NCBI GenBank assembly: GCA_964549375.1
Contig: CAZJWF010000014.1
Span: 1 to 39,926, forward strand
Reading direction: 5' to 3'
Origin: JAHDDY01 sp964549375
Lineage (GTDB): Bacteria > Pseudomonadota > Alphaproteobacteria > Rhodobacterales > Rhodobacteraceae
Length of the DNA stretch: 39,926 nucleotides
Below the pieces are notes generated by a model. That model was not told the origin of the DNA. It saw only the letters and a list, made by a program, of their open reading frames with translations, and did not search any database. The stretch's first letter is position 1. The number at the start of each line of letters is the position of its first letter. A program made the position numbers and the translations under genes. Of this stretch, positions 25,450 through 34,586 are shown piece after piece.

Positions 25450-25503
25450 CGCATCACCGAAGGTTTACACATTTGGTGAACGACGAACCAACATTCGAAC
25501 ATC

Positions 25504-28248
25504 TTAAGCGACGCCCTGTCCCGTCGTTGGCGGCTGCTGGGATGTTAGGCGGATCGTCGCTGGACCAAATGGCGTTTCAACCGTGACTTCGGCATCCCCC
25601 TGCTCAGGGGATACGCCAGACTCAGAAACAGCCTTTTGCACCGCCTGATGGCCCTCATCCGATTGCAAGAACATCATGAGGTATTGTTGGCGCTGGTTTT
25701 CCATTGCCTCATCAATCCGCATCAACCGCTGAGTTACTGCACCGCGCAGGCGGGTGAGCAAACCATCGAACATCGTGAAGGCTTCGGTTTTGTATTCGTT
25801 GAGCGGATCTTTCTGGGCATATCCGCGTAGGCCAACCACCTGACGAAGATGCTCCATCTGAAGCAAATGACCGCGCCATTCATCGTCGATGGCTCGCAAG
25901 ATCAGTTCTTTTTCCGCCGCGCGCATCTGATCTTCGCCGATCAACTCGGTTTTTTCGGCAGCGACCTCATCGCCCATTTTATAGAGGCGTTCGCGGATTT
26001 CTTCGTCCGCAACGCCTTCTTCCTCGGCCCATTCTCCAATCGGAAAGCCCCGCCCAAAGACATTGCCCAACTCTTGAGTAAGACTCTCGGTATCCCATTG
26101 CTCTGCGTAGGATTTCTCGGGGATATGCCGTGCAACCAGATCATCAATCAACGCGTGACGCATATCACGGGCGGTTTCTTCAACATTTTCCGCCTCCATT
26201 ACTTCTAGCCGCTGCTCAAAGATCGCTTTTCGCTGATCGTTCATCACGTCATCGTATTTGAGGACGTTTTTACGAATATCGAAGTTTCGGGCTTCGACTT
26301 TGCCTTGCGCGCGTTCAATGGCCTTGTTGACCCACGAGTGAACGATCGCTTCACCCTCTTCCAGACCCAGTCGTTGCAACATCTTGTCCATGCGCTCAGA
26401 ACCGAAAATCCGCATCAGATCATCTTCGAGCGAGAGATAAAACTTCGACTTTCCGGGGTCACCTTGACGGCCTGATCGACCGCGAAGCTGGTTATCAATC
26501 CGCCGACTTTCGTGGCGCTCGGTGGCGAGGACGTAAAGGCCCCCCGCCGCTTTTGCTGATGCCTCAAGTTTGCCAACGGCTTCGCGAATTGCGGCCTCTT
26601 TCGCCGGATCAGGCGTGTCGCCCAACTCGTGTGCAATCCGCATTTCTGCGTTACCGCCGAGTTTAATATCCGTACCCCGACCGGCCATGTTGGTAGCAAT
26701 CGTAATTGCGCCGGGAACGCCGGCTTGAGCAACAATCGCGGCTTCCTGCTCGTGATAGCGTGCATTCAAAACAGCAAAGACGCGCTCAGCATCCGTACCT
26801 TGATCGCCATCGTAGAGCGGCTCAAAGGCATTCACATTCGACGTATCTTTAAGCTTAAAACCCTTTTCAATCAAAAGCTGCGCGAGAAATTCCGACTTTT
26901 CGATTGAAGTCGTACCAACGAGGATTGGTTGGCCTTTGGCGCGCGCCTCTTCGATTTCGACAACAATCGCGTCGTACTTTTCGCGGGTCGAGCGATACAC
27001 TTCGTCATCGACATCCTCACGCGCAATTGGGACGTTCGTTGGAATTTCAATGACTTCAAGACCGTAGATCTCAGCAAATTCCTCTGCTTCAGTCAGCGCT
27101 GTGCCGGTCATGCCCGCAAGTTTTTCGTAAAGGCGGAAATAGTTCTGGTACGTGATCGAAGCGAGCGTTGTGTTCTCGGGCATGATTTGTACGCCCTCTT
27201 TCGCCTCAATCGCCTGATGGAGACCTTCGGAGAGACGCCGACCATCCATCGCACGGCCCGTGAACTCATCAATCAGCATGATCTGATTGTCTTTGATCAT
27301 ATAATCCCGGTCACGGAGGAACATCTTGTGCGCGCGAAGAGCTTGATTAACGTGGTGGACGATCGAGACATTGCCCGGATCGTAGAGCGTTGACCCCTCT
27401 TGCAGCACGCCCATTTCGGAAAGCAGCTTTTCCGCGGCTTCATTGCCTTCTTCCGTCAATGTCGAAGAGCGTTGTTTCTCATCAATCTCGTAGTGTTCTT
27501 CGGTAAGCTGAGGGATCAGCTTATCAATAGCCATGTAAAGCTCGCTGGAATCTTCTGCGGGTCCAGAGATGATCAGCGGCGTTCGCGCCTCATCGACCAA
27601 GATCGAGTCTACCTCATCGACAATCGCGTAGTGATGACCGCGCTGGACCATCTCTTCGACCGAATATTTCATATTGTCGCGCAAGTAGTCGAAACCCAGT
27701 TCGTTATTGGTTGCGTAGGTAACATCGCACTCATAGGCTTCGCGGCGCGCGTCATCATCCATACCAGCAATGATCGTCCCGACGGTCAGGCCGAGGAAAC
27801 GATAAACCGCCCCCATCCACTCCGCATCCCGCGAAGCGAGGTAATCGTTGACGGTGACAACATGCACGCCGCGACCGGTCAGCGCATTGAGATAGACCGG
27901 CAGTGTCGCGACGAGGGTTTTGCCCTCACCCGTTTTCATCTCGGAAATGTTACCCGCGTGCAGGATATAGCCGCCGAGAAGCTGCACATCGAAGGGGCGC
28001 AAGCCGAGCGAGCGTTTCGCTGCCTCTCGTACCACGGAGAACGCCTCGTTCATTAAATCGTCAAGGCTCTCGCCGCCCTCGTAACGGCCTCTAAATTCAT
28101 CCGTTTTCGCGCGTACCTGCTCGTCGGATAGGGTTTCAAGACCGGTTTCGAACCCGTCGATGCCCTTCAACGACTTCATTGCCTGTTTGACCTTGCGGTC
28201 GTTCGCGCTGCCGAAAACCTTTTTGGCAACAGAGCCGAGACCCAACAT
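25504..28248 (-). CDS. secA: Preprotein translocase ATPase SecA, lacking the C-terminal zinc tail
   Basis: A 914-residue motor ATPase of the Sec pathway. The N-terminus MLGLGSVAKKVFGS matches SecA, so the ATG at 28248 was chosen over an upstream start 18 codons earlier. The Walker A motif MKTGEGKT is near residue 103, followed by DEVDSILVDEARTPL, the GTDIKLGG block and QLRGRSGRQGDPG, covering both nucleotide-binding domains and the preprotein-binding region. SecA of relatives usually ends in a Cys-rich zinc motif (CPCGSGKK type) that contacts SecB. Here the end reads VETPFGPATIRLTSQQ and then a short Gly/Pro tail, with no cysteine cluster. Confidence 0.97.
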   Translation of the reverse strand: MLGLGSVAKKVFGSANDRKVKQAMKSLKGIDGFETGLETLSDEQVRAKTDEFRGRYEGGESLDDLMNEAFSVVREAAKRSLGLRPFDVQLLGGYILHAGNISEMKTGEGKTLVATLPVYLNALTGRGVHVVTVNDYLASRDAEWMGAVYRFLGLTVGTIIAGMDDDARREAYECDVTYATNNELGFDYLRDNMKYSVEEMVQRGHHYAIVDEVDSILVDEARTPLIISGPAEDSSELYMAIDKLIPQLTEEHYEIDEKQRSSTLTEEGNEAAEKLLSEMGVLQEGSTLYDPGNVSIVHHVNQALRAHKMFLRDRDYMIKDNQIMLIDEFTGRAMDGRRLSEGLHQAIEAKEGVQIMPENTTLASITYQNYFRLYEKLAGMTGTALTEAEEFAEIYGLEVIEIPTNVPIAREDVDDEVYRSTREKYDAIVVEIEEARAKGQPILVGTTSIEKSEFLAQLLIEKGFKLKDTSNVNAFEPLYDGDQGTDAERVFAVLNARYHEQEAAIVAQAGVPGAITIATNMAGRGTDIKLGGNAEMRIAHELGDTPDPAKEAAIREAVGKLEASAKAAGGLYVLATERHESRRIDNQLRGRSGRQGDPGKSKFYLSLEDDLMRIFGSERMDKMLQRLGLEEGEAIVHSWVNKAIERAQGKVEARNFDIRKNVLKYDDVMNDQRKAIFEQRLEVMEAENVEETARDMRHALIDDLVARHIPEKSYAEQWDTESLTQELGNVFGRGFPIGEWAEEEGVADEEIRERLYKMGDEVAAEKTELIGEDQMRAAEKELILRAIDDEWRGHLLQMEHLRQVVGLRGYAQKDPLNEYKTEAFTMFDGLLTRLRGAVTQRLMRIDEAMENQRQQYLMMFLQSDEGHQAVQKAVSESGVSPEQGDAEVTVETPFGPATIRLTSQQPPTTGQGVA

Positions 28249-28496
28249 GCGATCTTGCCTTTCTGCGGGTTTCTTCCCGCGTCCTCGTCTTATTTCGACC
28301 ATGCGAGGAACGCTTTTTCCCGCAAATCAGCCGATACTCGTTTGAACCTTAGCAACCGCCACGCGCAAACACACCAGCAAAGCAAGGCTCTGCGGACTGG
28401 CGGGAGACTTATGCAGCGGGTAAGGGTATGTCAATGACACCAAAATAACCCATATCTCCATGCAGCTCCGTTATTGAGAATCGAGGAACCGTTTCG

Positions 28497-29390
28497 ATGA
28501 AAACCGCACTAACCAGTATGATCGCTCTTGCCCTATGTCTTGGCACCGCCTCCGCACAGTCCGTCGGCGAAAGTGAGCTTAAAGTTGCGTTGTCCCAAAA
28601 TGATGGCAGCGAGGTGCTGGCCACCGTCGGTAAGAACAAAGTGACGATGGGCGATGCCGCGCTGACCTATTCCACGCTACCAGAGCAAATGCGCGCGCAA
28701 CCAGATGATCGGATGCTGGAAGCCATCACCGAACAGATTGCGAGCGAATTCGCTCTGATGGACAAAGCGCTAGAAGCCGGATTGGATCAATCACCAGAAG
28801 TGAAAGCGCGCCTGCTGGCGGCTCGCCGCGCGACACTGGCTGAAATGTACATCACGACGGAACTGGCCAAGCGCGTCACTGACGAAGCGCTGAAAACGGG
28901 CTACGACGAAATGACAGCCGATTTCCCTGAGGAAGAAGAAGTCCGAGCGCGACATATTCTGGTCGACGAGGAAGACGACGCAAAAGAAATCGCGAAGGTT
29001 TTGCGCGGCAGCGACGAAGATTTTGCCAAGCTTGCTGCTGAAAAATCAACCGGCCCGTCCGGTGCGTCAGGCGGCGATCTCGGATACTTCGTCAAAAGTG
29101 CGATGGTCGCGCCCTTTGCCGAGGCCGCGTTCGCGCTGAAGCCCGGCGAGATTTCTGATCCAGTGAAAACGCAATTTGGCTGGCATGTCATTAAACTGGA
29201 AGACCGTCGGATGCGTAAACCGCCCGCGTTTGAAGAGCTGGAGCCGCAACTGCGCCAGCAACTAACGCAGGCGAGCGCGCAAGAGATCATCGCGGAAGTT
29301 AAAGAGGCCGCCGATATTGAACGTGCTGAAGAGACACCGCCTGCCTTCCTGATCCGCCAAAAGGAAATGTACGCAGGTTCCGGCGAATAA
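28497..29390 (+). CDS. Periplasmic peptidyl-prolyl isomerase, parvulin type
   Basis: A 297-residue protein with a Sec signal peptide (cleavage near residue 20, GTASAQ). A SurA/PrsA-like N-terminal helical region precedes a parvulin domain at about residues 145-245: VRARHILVDEEDDA, FAKLAAEKSTGPSGASGGDLGYF, and FGWHVIKLEDRR. It should help fold envelope proteins delivered by Sec. It is divergent from secA across a 250-base region and precedes argJ, an arrangement common in Rhodobacterales. An acidic stretch (FPEEEEVR) opens the catalytic domain. Confidence 0.92.
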   Translation: MKTALTSMIALALCLGTASAQSVGESELKVALSQNDGSEVLATVGKNKVTMGDAALTYSTLPEQMRAQPDDRMLEAITEQIASEFALMDKALEAGLDQSPEVKARLLAARRATLAEMYITTELAKRVTDEALKTGYDEMTADFPEEEEVRARHILVDEEDDAKEIAKVLRGSDEDFAKLAAEKSTGPSGASGGDLGYFVKSAMVAPFAEAAFALKPGEISDPVKTQFGWHVIKLEDRRMRKPPAFEELEPQLRQQLTQASAQEIIAEVKEAADIERAEETPPAFLIRQKEMYAGSGE

Positions 29391-29396
29391 CGACAC

Positions 29397-29427
29397 GCCG
29401 TCCCTCCTGACCACCCGGAGGGACGGC
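29397..29427 (+). terminator. Rho-independent terminator after the parvulin gene
   Basis: A perfect 11-base inverted repeat, GCCGTCCCTCC and GGAGGGACGGC, encloses a 9-base loop just after the parvulin stop. A pyrimidine-rich stretch ending in CCCCTTTT follows (29428-29448). It should separate the parvulin gene from argJ. Confidence 0.8.
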
Positions 29428-29496
29428 TTCCTTCTCCCTTCCCCTTTTGCGCTGCTTCGCTATATTTTCTCGCCACGATGAAAGAGAGCGGGCGAT

Positions 29497-30810
29497 ATGA
29501 GCGAACTGGATGATCTGAAAAAGCAACTGGCCGAAACGCAGGCAGCACTGGCCGCGATCAAGGGCGAGGATGGTGCGGTATCGCCTTTGGCTCCGTCCAC
29601 GCCGCCTGTCGTGCATCCATTACCCGGTGTCTCGTTGTCTGCTATCGCCGCCGAGGTGAAGTACAAAGGCCGCGACGACGTGATGATGATGCGCCTTGAT
29701 CCAGGTAGCACGCTCGCGGGTGTTTTCACGAAATCGGAGACCCGATCCGCGCCGGTTCGTTGGTGCGAGCGCGCACTGGCGGGGCTGACCGAGGCAGATC
29801 AACCAATCGGCGTGATCGTCAATGCCGGCAATTCGAACGCATTTACTGGCGCGGCAGGCGAGAAAAGCACCGAAGCGATGGCCTCTCGCACCGCTGAAGC
29901 GCTGAAAACAGCGCCGGAGCGCGTGTTTGTTGCCTCAACTGGTGTGATTGGCGAGCGCTTACCCCATGAGCGGATCGAAGCGGTGATCGACACGCTGCAC
30001 AACTCTCTGTCGCCAAACGAGTGGCCCCGCGCAGCGGGTGCGATCATGACGACGGATACTTTCCCGAAACTGTCTAGCGTTCGATGCGAGATAGACGGCG
30101 TGCCTGTTACGATCAGCGGCATGGCCAAGGGATCGGGTATGATCGCGCCCGATATGGCGACAATGCTCGCCTTTGCCGCAACGGACGCCAATATCGGTCA
30201 GGCTGCGCTACAAGCTTTGCTGGCTGAGGGGACCGATGTCAGCTTCAACTCGATTACCGTGGATGGCGATACCTCGACCTCGGATACGCTGTTGCTGGGG
30301 GCAACGGGTAAGGCCGGGCATGAGCGGATTGAGGATGCCGGTGATGCGCGCCTCGACGGGTTCCGTGCGGCGCTACGCGATTTGCTCCAAGACCTCGCGC
30401 ATCAAGTCGTGCGGGACGGCGAAGGGGCCTCGAAATTTATCGAAGTGCGTGTAACCGGAGCCGAGACCGATGCTGCCGCGAAACGCATCGCCCTATCAAT
30501 TGCGAACTCGCCCTTGGTGAAGACAGCATTTGCGGGTGAAGACCCGAACTGGGGGCGCATCGTGATGGCCGTCGGGAAGTCCGGCGAGAAAGCGGACCGC
30601 GACGCCCTGACCATCCGCTTCGGCGATATTCTCGTAGCCGAAAAAGGCTGGGTCGCGGAAAGCTATCGAGAGGAAGATGGGGCCAAGTACATGCGCGGGC
30701 AGGACTTGGTGGTCTCGTCGGATGTGGGCATTGGCAGCGGCGTGGCCAGCGTTTGGACATGCGATCTGACTTACAGCTATGTGAGGATCAACGCGGATTA
30801 TCGGAGTTGA
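29497..30810 (+). CDS. argJ: Bifunctional ornithine acetyltransferase / N-acetylglutamate synthase
   Basis: A 437-residue proenzyme of the cyclic arginine pathway. It recycles the acetyl group from N-acetylornithine to glutamate. The self-cleavage site is intact: KGSGMIAPDMATMLAF, with cleavage before Thr222. The GNSNAFTG, GVIGERLP, NSITVDGDTSTSDT and DPNWGRI blocks also match the family. An N-terminal extension of about 28 residues (ELDDLKKQLAETQAALAAI) looks coiled-coil and is not part of the usual ArgJ core. No later start codon in frame is obvious, so the extension seems real. mutT follows at once. Confidence 0.95.
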   Translation: MSELDDLKKQLAETQAALAAIKGEDGAVSPLAPSTPPVVHPLPGVSLSAIAAEVKYKGRDDVMMMRLDPGSTLAGVFTKSETRSAPVRWCERALAGLTEADQPIGVIVNAGNSNAFTGAAGEKSTEAMASRTAEALKTAPERVFVASTGVIGERLPHERIEAVIDTLHNSLSPNEWPRAAGAIMTTDTFPKLSSVRCEIDGVPVTISGMAKGSGMIAPDMATMLAFAATDANIGQAALQALLAEGTDVSFNSITVDGDTSTSDTLLLGATGKAGHERIEDAGDARLDGFRAALRDLLQDLAHQVVRDGEGASKFIEVRVTGAETDAAAKRIALSIANSPLVKTAFAGEDPNWGRIVMAVGKSGEKADRDALTIRFGDILVAEKGWVAESYREEDGAKYMRGQDLVVSSDVGIGSGVASVWTCDLTYSYVRINADYRS

Positions 30811-30830
30811 CCATCGAAAATGAATTTGGG

Positions 30831-31229
30831 GTGAAAACCCTACTCGTCGTTGCCGTTGCTCTTGTTGATCCTGACGGGCGGGTGCTGCTCGCACGGCGCC
30901 CTCAGGGAAAAGCGATGGCGGGGTTGTGGGAGTTCCCCGGTGGAAAGGTTGATCCGGGCGAGCGTCCTGAGCAAGCGTTGATCCGCGAACTTAAGGAAGA
31001 ACTTGGCATCGACACGGAGGCGTCTTGTCTTGCCCCGTTGTCGTTCGCGTCACACAGCTACGATGATTTTCATCTGCTGATGCCGCTGTGGGTGTGCCGG
31101 AAGTGGGAGGGCATCGCGCAACCGCGTGAAGGCCAAACGCTCAAATGGGTGCGCCCTAGCGATCTGCGGAATTATCCGATGCCTGCCGCTGACCTGCCAC
31201 TTATTCCAGTGCTTCAGGACTTACTTTAA
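30831..31229 (+). CDS. mutT: Nudix hydrolase, 8-oxo-dGTP diphosphatase (MutT) type
   Basis: A 132-residue Nudix protein that should hydrolyse oxidised dGTP to protect DNA. The Nudix box is complete: G38-x5-E44-x7-REL-x-EE-x-GI at residues 38-60, beginning GGKVDPGERP. MAGLWEFPGGK just before it is the MutT-type substrate loop. The GTG at 30831 aligns with the usual MKT-type start. A TTG at 30807 overlapping the argJ stop is possible but has no usable ribosome-binding site. Its last 29 bases overlap the end of the convergent symporter gene. Confidence 0.9.
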   Translation: MKTLLVVAVALVDPDGRVLLARRPQGKAMAGLWEFPGGKVDPGERPEQALIRELKEELGIDTEASCLAPLSFASHSYDDFHLLMPLWVCRKWEGIAQPREGQTLKWVRPSDLRNYPMPAADLPLIPVLQDLL

Positions 31230-32898
31230 CGGGTGGCGCATCAAGCCGATCCATGATGTCCAACTGGTTCAGCGGCGGTTCATTCCCCAACATGGAGACG
31301 GCAACCATCAAAATAAAGGAAAGCACAACACCGAACATACCTGCAATGAGATGCGTCGTACCCAGCCAGCGCGCTTCGCCGATCATGCTGATGACCGTAT
31401 CGCTGCCTAAACTTGTTCCCAAGATAAGCAGCGCTGTAACAGTAAATCCGCCAAGCATGCCAGCGATTGCACCGGCACCCGTTGCACGTCGCCACCACAA
31501 TCCCAATACCAATGGCGCAAACACAGCTGAGGCAATCAACGAATAAGCCCACGCACCGAAGCAAAGGACACTCAGCCCAGTCGCAACTGACAACAAAGCC
31601 GCCACAACCGTTACAATCGCAATTGTAAGGCCGCGCTCACCGATGACGTCGATCGAGGATGTTCGACTGCTGATTGCTTCAGACAGTGCGAACACAGCAC
31701 TCGCCCCTGCAACCGCAGAAACCGCAAGCCCAAAAAGGGCGAACAATCCAATCATCCAACCGGACGCACCGCTCAATTCTGGAACCGCCATCAGAACGGA
31801 TTGAGCGGGAATGATCATTTGATCTGCTGAAAGAGTCGCCGAAACATTTGCCAATGGCTCAAGCAGTGCATCTGAAAAAGCGCTTGCAGGCACGCTGTTT
31901 TTCGCACTGACAAACAGCGACAAAACGTCTGCTCGCGCTAAAACAGCTAACCCCGGCAAAATCGTTGCGATGGCGACGAACAGGATTAATCCGCGTCGCA
32001 GGGCCTGCTGCGTCTCCGCGGGTTCTTCCGGTGAGACCACTCTGCTGATGAGGTGAGGCATCACGGCCGATCCAGCGCCGAGGACAACAATCAGGATCAA
32101 AGAATTTAGCAAGCCCCACCCTTTGAATGGCGCACCAAACTCACGCTCAAGACCAAGACGCACTTCGGCAGAACTAATGTCTACGAACAGTCCACCCGCA
32201 GCGAGTTGGGGGACAACAATTCCCGTTTTCAAGGCAAAAAGCCAAAAACCTGCCAATGCGAGGGCTGCGATGGCAACGATTGCCATGATGACTTGAGCCG
32301 AGCCGATCGTTCCGCGGCGCGCTGAAATAGCGAGAACTATGACCAGAGCAGCCCCCACTGCTGTGCCAACAACTGAGGGAATTTGAAAAATATGAACGGC
32401 GATCAAACCCGCAGCCGTCAGCTGTGCGGCGAGAAACAGCATCGTAACGACACTCAATACTCCGAGGGAGGTGTAACGCAATGCCTCGCTGTCAAATCGC
32501 AACTGAAGAAAGTCGGGGAGCGAAGCTGCAGGAATGATACTCAGCCGAGGCGCTACGACCAGCAGACTGACAACAAACCCTGCCGCGAGTCCGAGCAAAA
32601 TCGCCAGACCATCATGCCCGAAAGAATAAACCGCTCCGACGATCCCGAACAAACCAAAGGCCGACAACCATTCCACGCTGACAGCAACGCCGGAAGCCGC
32701 CACCGAATTTGGTTTGTTATGACGACAGCAAACGGCGATCACCGCGAAACCGCAAAACACAAAGAGATAGGCGATAAGATTCTGGGGAAGGCCTAAAGCA
32801 GAGAGTCCAACCCCCAGTAGACAAAGCGCGATGATGCCCCCAGCGATAACGCCAAACTGTGCCAACGAGCCATTCGCAAAACGCGTAAGCCCGTTCAT
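31201..32898 (-). CDS. Sodium:solute symporter family protein
   Basis: A 565-residue membrane protein with about 13 hydrophobic segments, of the SSS family (acetate/proline/urea-type symporters). Notable segments are FGLFGIVGAVYSFGHDGLA, SLPDFLQLRFDSEALRYTS in the position of the SSS signature region, GAGSAVMPHLISRVVSPEEP and AGASAVFALSEAISSR. It most resembles the monocarboxylate/acetate branch that works with a separate small membrane subunit. Its ATG overlaps the stop of the upstream 75-residue gene in an ATGA. The substrate is not determined. Confidence 0.88.
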   Translation of the reverse strand: MNGLTRFANGSLAQFGVIAGGIIALCLLGVGLSALGLPQNLIAYLFVFCGFAVIAVCCRHNKPNSVAASGVAVSVEWLSAFGLFGIVGAVYSFGHDGLAILLGLAAGFVVSLLVVAPRLSIIPAASLPDFLQLRFDSEALRYTSLGVLSVVTMLFLAAQLTAAGLIAVHIFQIPSVVGTAVGAALVIVLAISARRGTIGSAQVIMAIVAIAALALAGFWLFALKTGIVVPQLAAGGLFVDISSAEVRLGLEREFGAPFKGWGLLNSLILIVVLGAGSAVMPHLISRVVSPEEPAETQQALRRGLILFVAIATILPGLAVLARADVLSLFVSAKNSVPASAFSDALLEPLANVSATLSADQMIIPAQSVLMAVPELSGASGWMIGLFALFGLAVSAVAGASAVFALSEAISSRTSSIDVIGERGLTIAIVTVVAALLSVATGLSVLCFGAWAYSLIASAVFAPLVLGLWWRRATGAGAIAGMLGGFTVTALLILGTSLGSDTVISMIGEARWLGTTHLIAGMFGVVLSFILMVAVSMLGNEPPLNQLDIMDRLDAPPVKVSPEALE

Positions 32899-33122
32899 GG
32901 ATCGAACGCCTCAACATCTGAGTCTTGGGAAAGCATAAATGCTATCGCGATCAAACTGATCGGTCCCCCAAACCAGACAAGGAAGGTTCCCAACGGAAAG
33001 GAAAAGAAATGCCACCCATTAAACCATGCCGCACACATGCAGGGCATCACAATCACAGCCAATGACGCGAAAAGGCCACGCCAGTGGACGGTTTGCCGCC
33101 TAACAATGGTTTGTTCAGTCAT
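32895..33122 (-). CDS. Small two-helix membrane protein, putative symporter small subunit
   Basis: A 75-residue protein with two hydrophobic helices (LFASLAVIVMPCMCAAWF and FPLGTFLVWFGGPISLIAIAF) and a charged N-terminus. The WHFFSFPLGTF segment is reminiscent of DUF4212-type small subunits that accompany SSS symporters, though the match is by pattern only. The stop overlaps the symporter ATG, so the two proteins are made together. It probably stabilises or modulates the symporter in the inner membrane. Confidence 0.75.
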   Translation of the reverse strand: MTEQTIVRRQTVHWRGLFASLAVIVMPCMCAAWFNGWHFFSFPLGTFLVWFGGPISLIAIAFMLSQDSDVEAFDP

Positions 33123-33208
33123 TCGTCAAGAAGCCCCCGAAGTCACTTGAGCACTTGTTTAGCCCACGTAGGCAGAAGTGCGAAGTAACTTTCTTCGGCT
33201 CAACCGAC

Positions 33209-33919
33209 TCAATCTGGCGCGAGCATGTATCCCGCACCACGCACCGTCTGCAAATACCGGGGAACGCGAGGATTTTCTTCGATTTTCCGGCGTAAGCGCG
33301 TGACCTGCACATCCACAGCACGTTCCTGTGCGCTCGGCTCATCGGTGCCACCAACTTCCGACAATAGCGCGGCACGGGAAACCGGCTCGCCCGCTTCGCG
33401 CGCCATCAGACGCATCATGGCAGATTCGGCAGTGGTCAGGCGGATCAGTTCATCCCCGCGCCAAAGCTCGCCGCGCGTCAGGTCATACCGGCAAATCCCC
33501 AAGCTAAGGGTTTTTGGCGGTTCAACAGCATCATCTTCGCCTACAGGTTCGGCAGCGCGGCGCAAGATCGCAGATATACGCAGCAAAAGCTCACGAGGTT
33601 CAAAAGGCTTAGCGAGATAGTCATCCGCACCGGCTTCCAATCCCTGAATCCGATCTTCTGCGTCACCCCGAGCGGTCAGCAACAGTATCGGTGTCTCCAT
33701 CGTTTGTCTTACGGCCTTGGTCAGCGAAAAACCGTCCTCTCCAGGCATCATCACATCGAAGACCAGTAAGTCAAAAGATAGGCCGCCCAACAGACGCCGC
33801 GCGTGAGCCGCGTCGCGCGCCTCGGAGACAACATAGCCATTGCGGGACAGGTACTTTTTCAAAAGTCCTCTAATCCGCGAATCGTCATCCACAACCAAGA
33901 TATGGGGGGCGTCGATCAT
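33209..33919 (-). CDS. petR: OmpR-family response regulator, PetR-like
   Basis: A 236-residue two-component regulator. The receiver domain (residues 1-120) has the acidic pocket DDD at 11-13, the phosphorylated Asp55 in LLVFDVMMPGEDG and Lys104 in YLAKPF. A winged-helix DNA-binding domain follows (RLTTAESAMMRLMA, VTRLRRKIEENPRVPRYLQTVRGAGYML). No sensor kinase is adjacent. The ATG overlaps the stop of a MarR gene in an ATGA and an ilvE gene lies beyond, as for Rhodobacter petP-petR, where PetR is needed for photosynthetic and respiratory growth. The symbol rests on family plus context. Confidence 0.88.
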   Translation of the reverse strand: MIDAPHILVVDDDSRIRGLLKKYLSRNGYVVSEARDAAHARRLLGGLSFDLLVFDVMMPGEDGFSLTKAVRQTMETPILLLTARGDAEDRIQGLEAGADDYLAKPFEPRELLLRISAILRRAAEPVGEDDAVEPPKTLSLGICRYDLTRGELWRGDELIRLTTAESAMMRLMAREAGEPVSRAALLSEVGGTDEPSAQERAVDVQVTRLRRKIEENPRVPRYLQTVRGAGYMLAPD

Positions 33920-34452
33920 TCCAATTCGGCTCCGGCAATTACACTCAACGCCATTTCGCGCTCGTCAGCATCCATCATCAACTCTAACACGGTGCGAAAC
34001 CCTTCTACAGAGTCCGGTCCAGCTTCGCGAAAAGCCCGCGCCAGCCGCGCGCGCTGTGGCGCTGAAAGCCGTTCTTCGAACGATGCTCCTGATTTGGTTA
34101 GATACAAGAGGCGTTGGCGTCTGTCACTCTCGCCGATACGCTGCTCGACTAAACCTTGATCAATCAAAGGTTTCAACACCCGCGCGAGCGACTGTTTTGT
34201 CACACCGAGAATATCAAGCAACCCTGCAACGCTCAGCCCCGGCCTGCGTCCAATGAAGTGCAACGCCCGATGATGAGCACGACCGTAATCACGCTCAGCC
34301 AAGATTTTGTCAGGGTCTTGCGTGAACGAACGGTAGCCAAAAAACATCATCTCCGCCCCTTCACGCAGGGCCGTGTCATTGGGATTATCGAGCGAACCAT
34401 TGGCGTTTTCGCCATCCGAAGCCAGTATCAACGACGCTTTCGATGAGGGCAT
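33916..34452 (-). CDS. petP: MarR-family transcriptional regulator, PetP-like
   Basis: A 178-residue winged-helix regulator. The core is DRAYGRAHHRALHFIG-like at the start of the dimer helix, GLSVAGLLDILGVTKQSLARVLKPLIDQGLVEQ as the recognition helix, and RQRLLYLTKSGASFEERL as the wing. About 40 residues precede the core. It is translationally coupled to the response regulator downstream. A 7-7-7 palindrome 21-41 bases upstream of its start is a likely self-operator. The symbol follows the PetP/PetR arrangement of Rhodobacter. Confidence 0.85.
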   Translation of the reverse strand: MPSSKASLILASDGENANGSLDNPNDTALREGAEMMFFGYRSFTQDPDKILAERDYGRAHHRALHFIGRRPGLSVAGLLDILGVTKQSLARVLKPLIDQGLVEQRIGESDRRQRLLYLTKSGASFEERLSAPQRARLARAFREAGPDSVEGFRTVLELMMDADEREMALSVIAGAELE

Positions 34453-34472
34453 GATTGTCTCGGATCACAATA

Positions 34473-34493
34473 TATGTCAGCTATGTTGACATA
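34473..34493. promoter_or_regulatory. Palindromic operator candidate between the MarR gene and ilvE
   Basis: TATGTCA and TGACATA form perfect 7-base arms around a 7-base spacer, 20-40 bases before the MarR ATG and about 95 bases before ilvE. The size and position match typical MarR autoregulatory operators. It overlaps the probable promoter of the minus-strand operon. Confidence 0.55.
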
Positions 34494-34586
34494 AATCTAT
34501 CTCACCGATACTTCTGACGCAAGAAAAACAGCGGCTCGGTCCCGTCCGCGCAATAAAATGAAATTCCGAATTCTGGACGACAGCTC

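Noticed and set aside
25480..25502. GAAC repeats between secA and folB resembling a LexA box
   Set aside because: The spacers are 3 and 8 bases rather than 7, and the site lies inside an operon rather than at a promoter.
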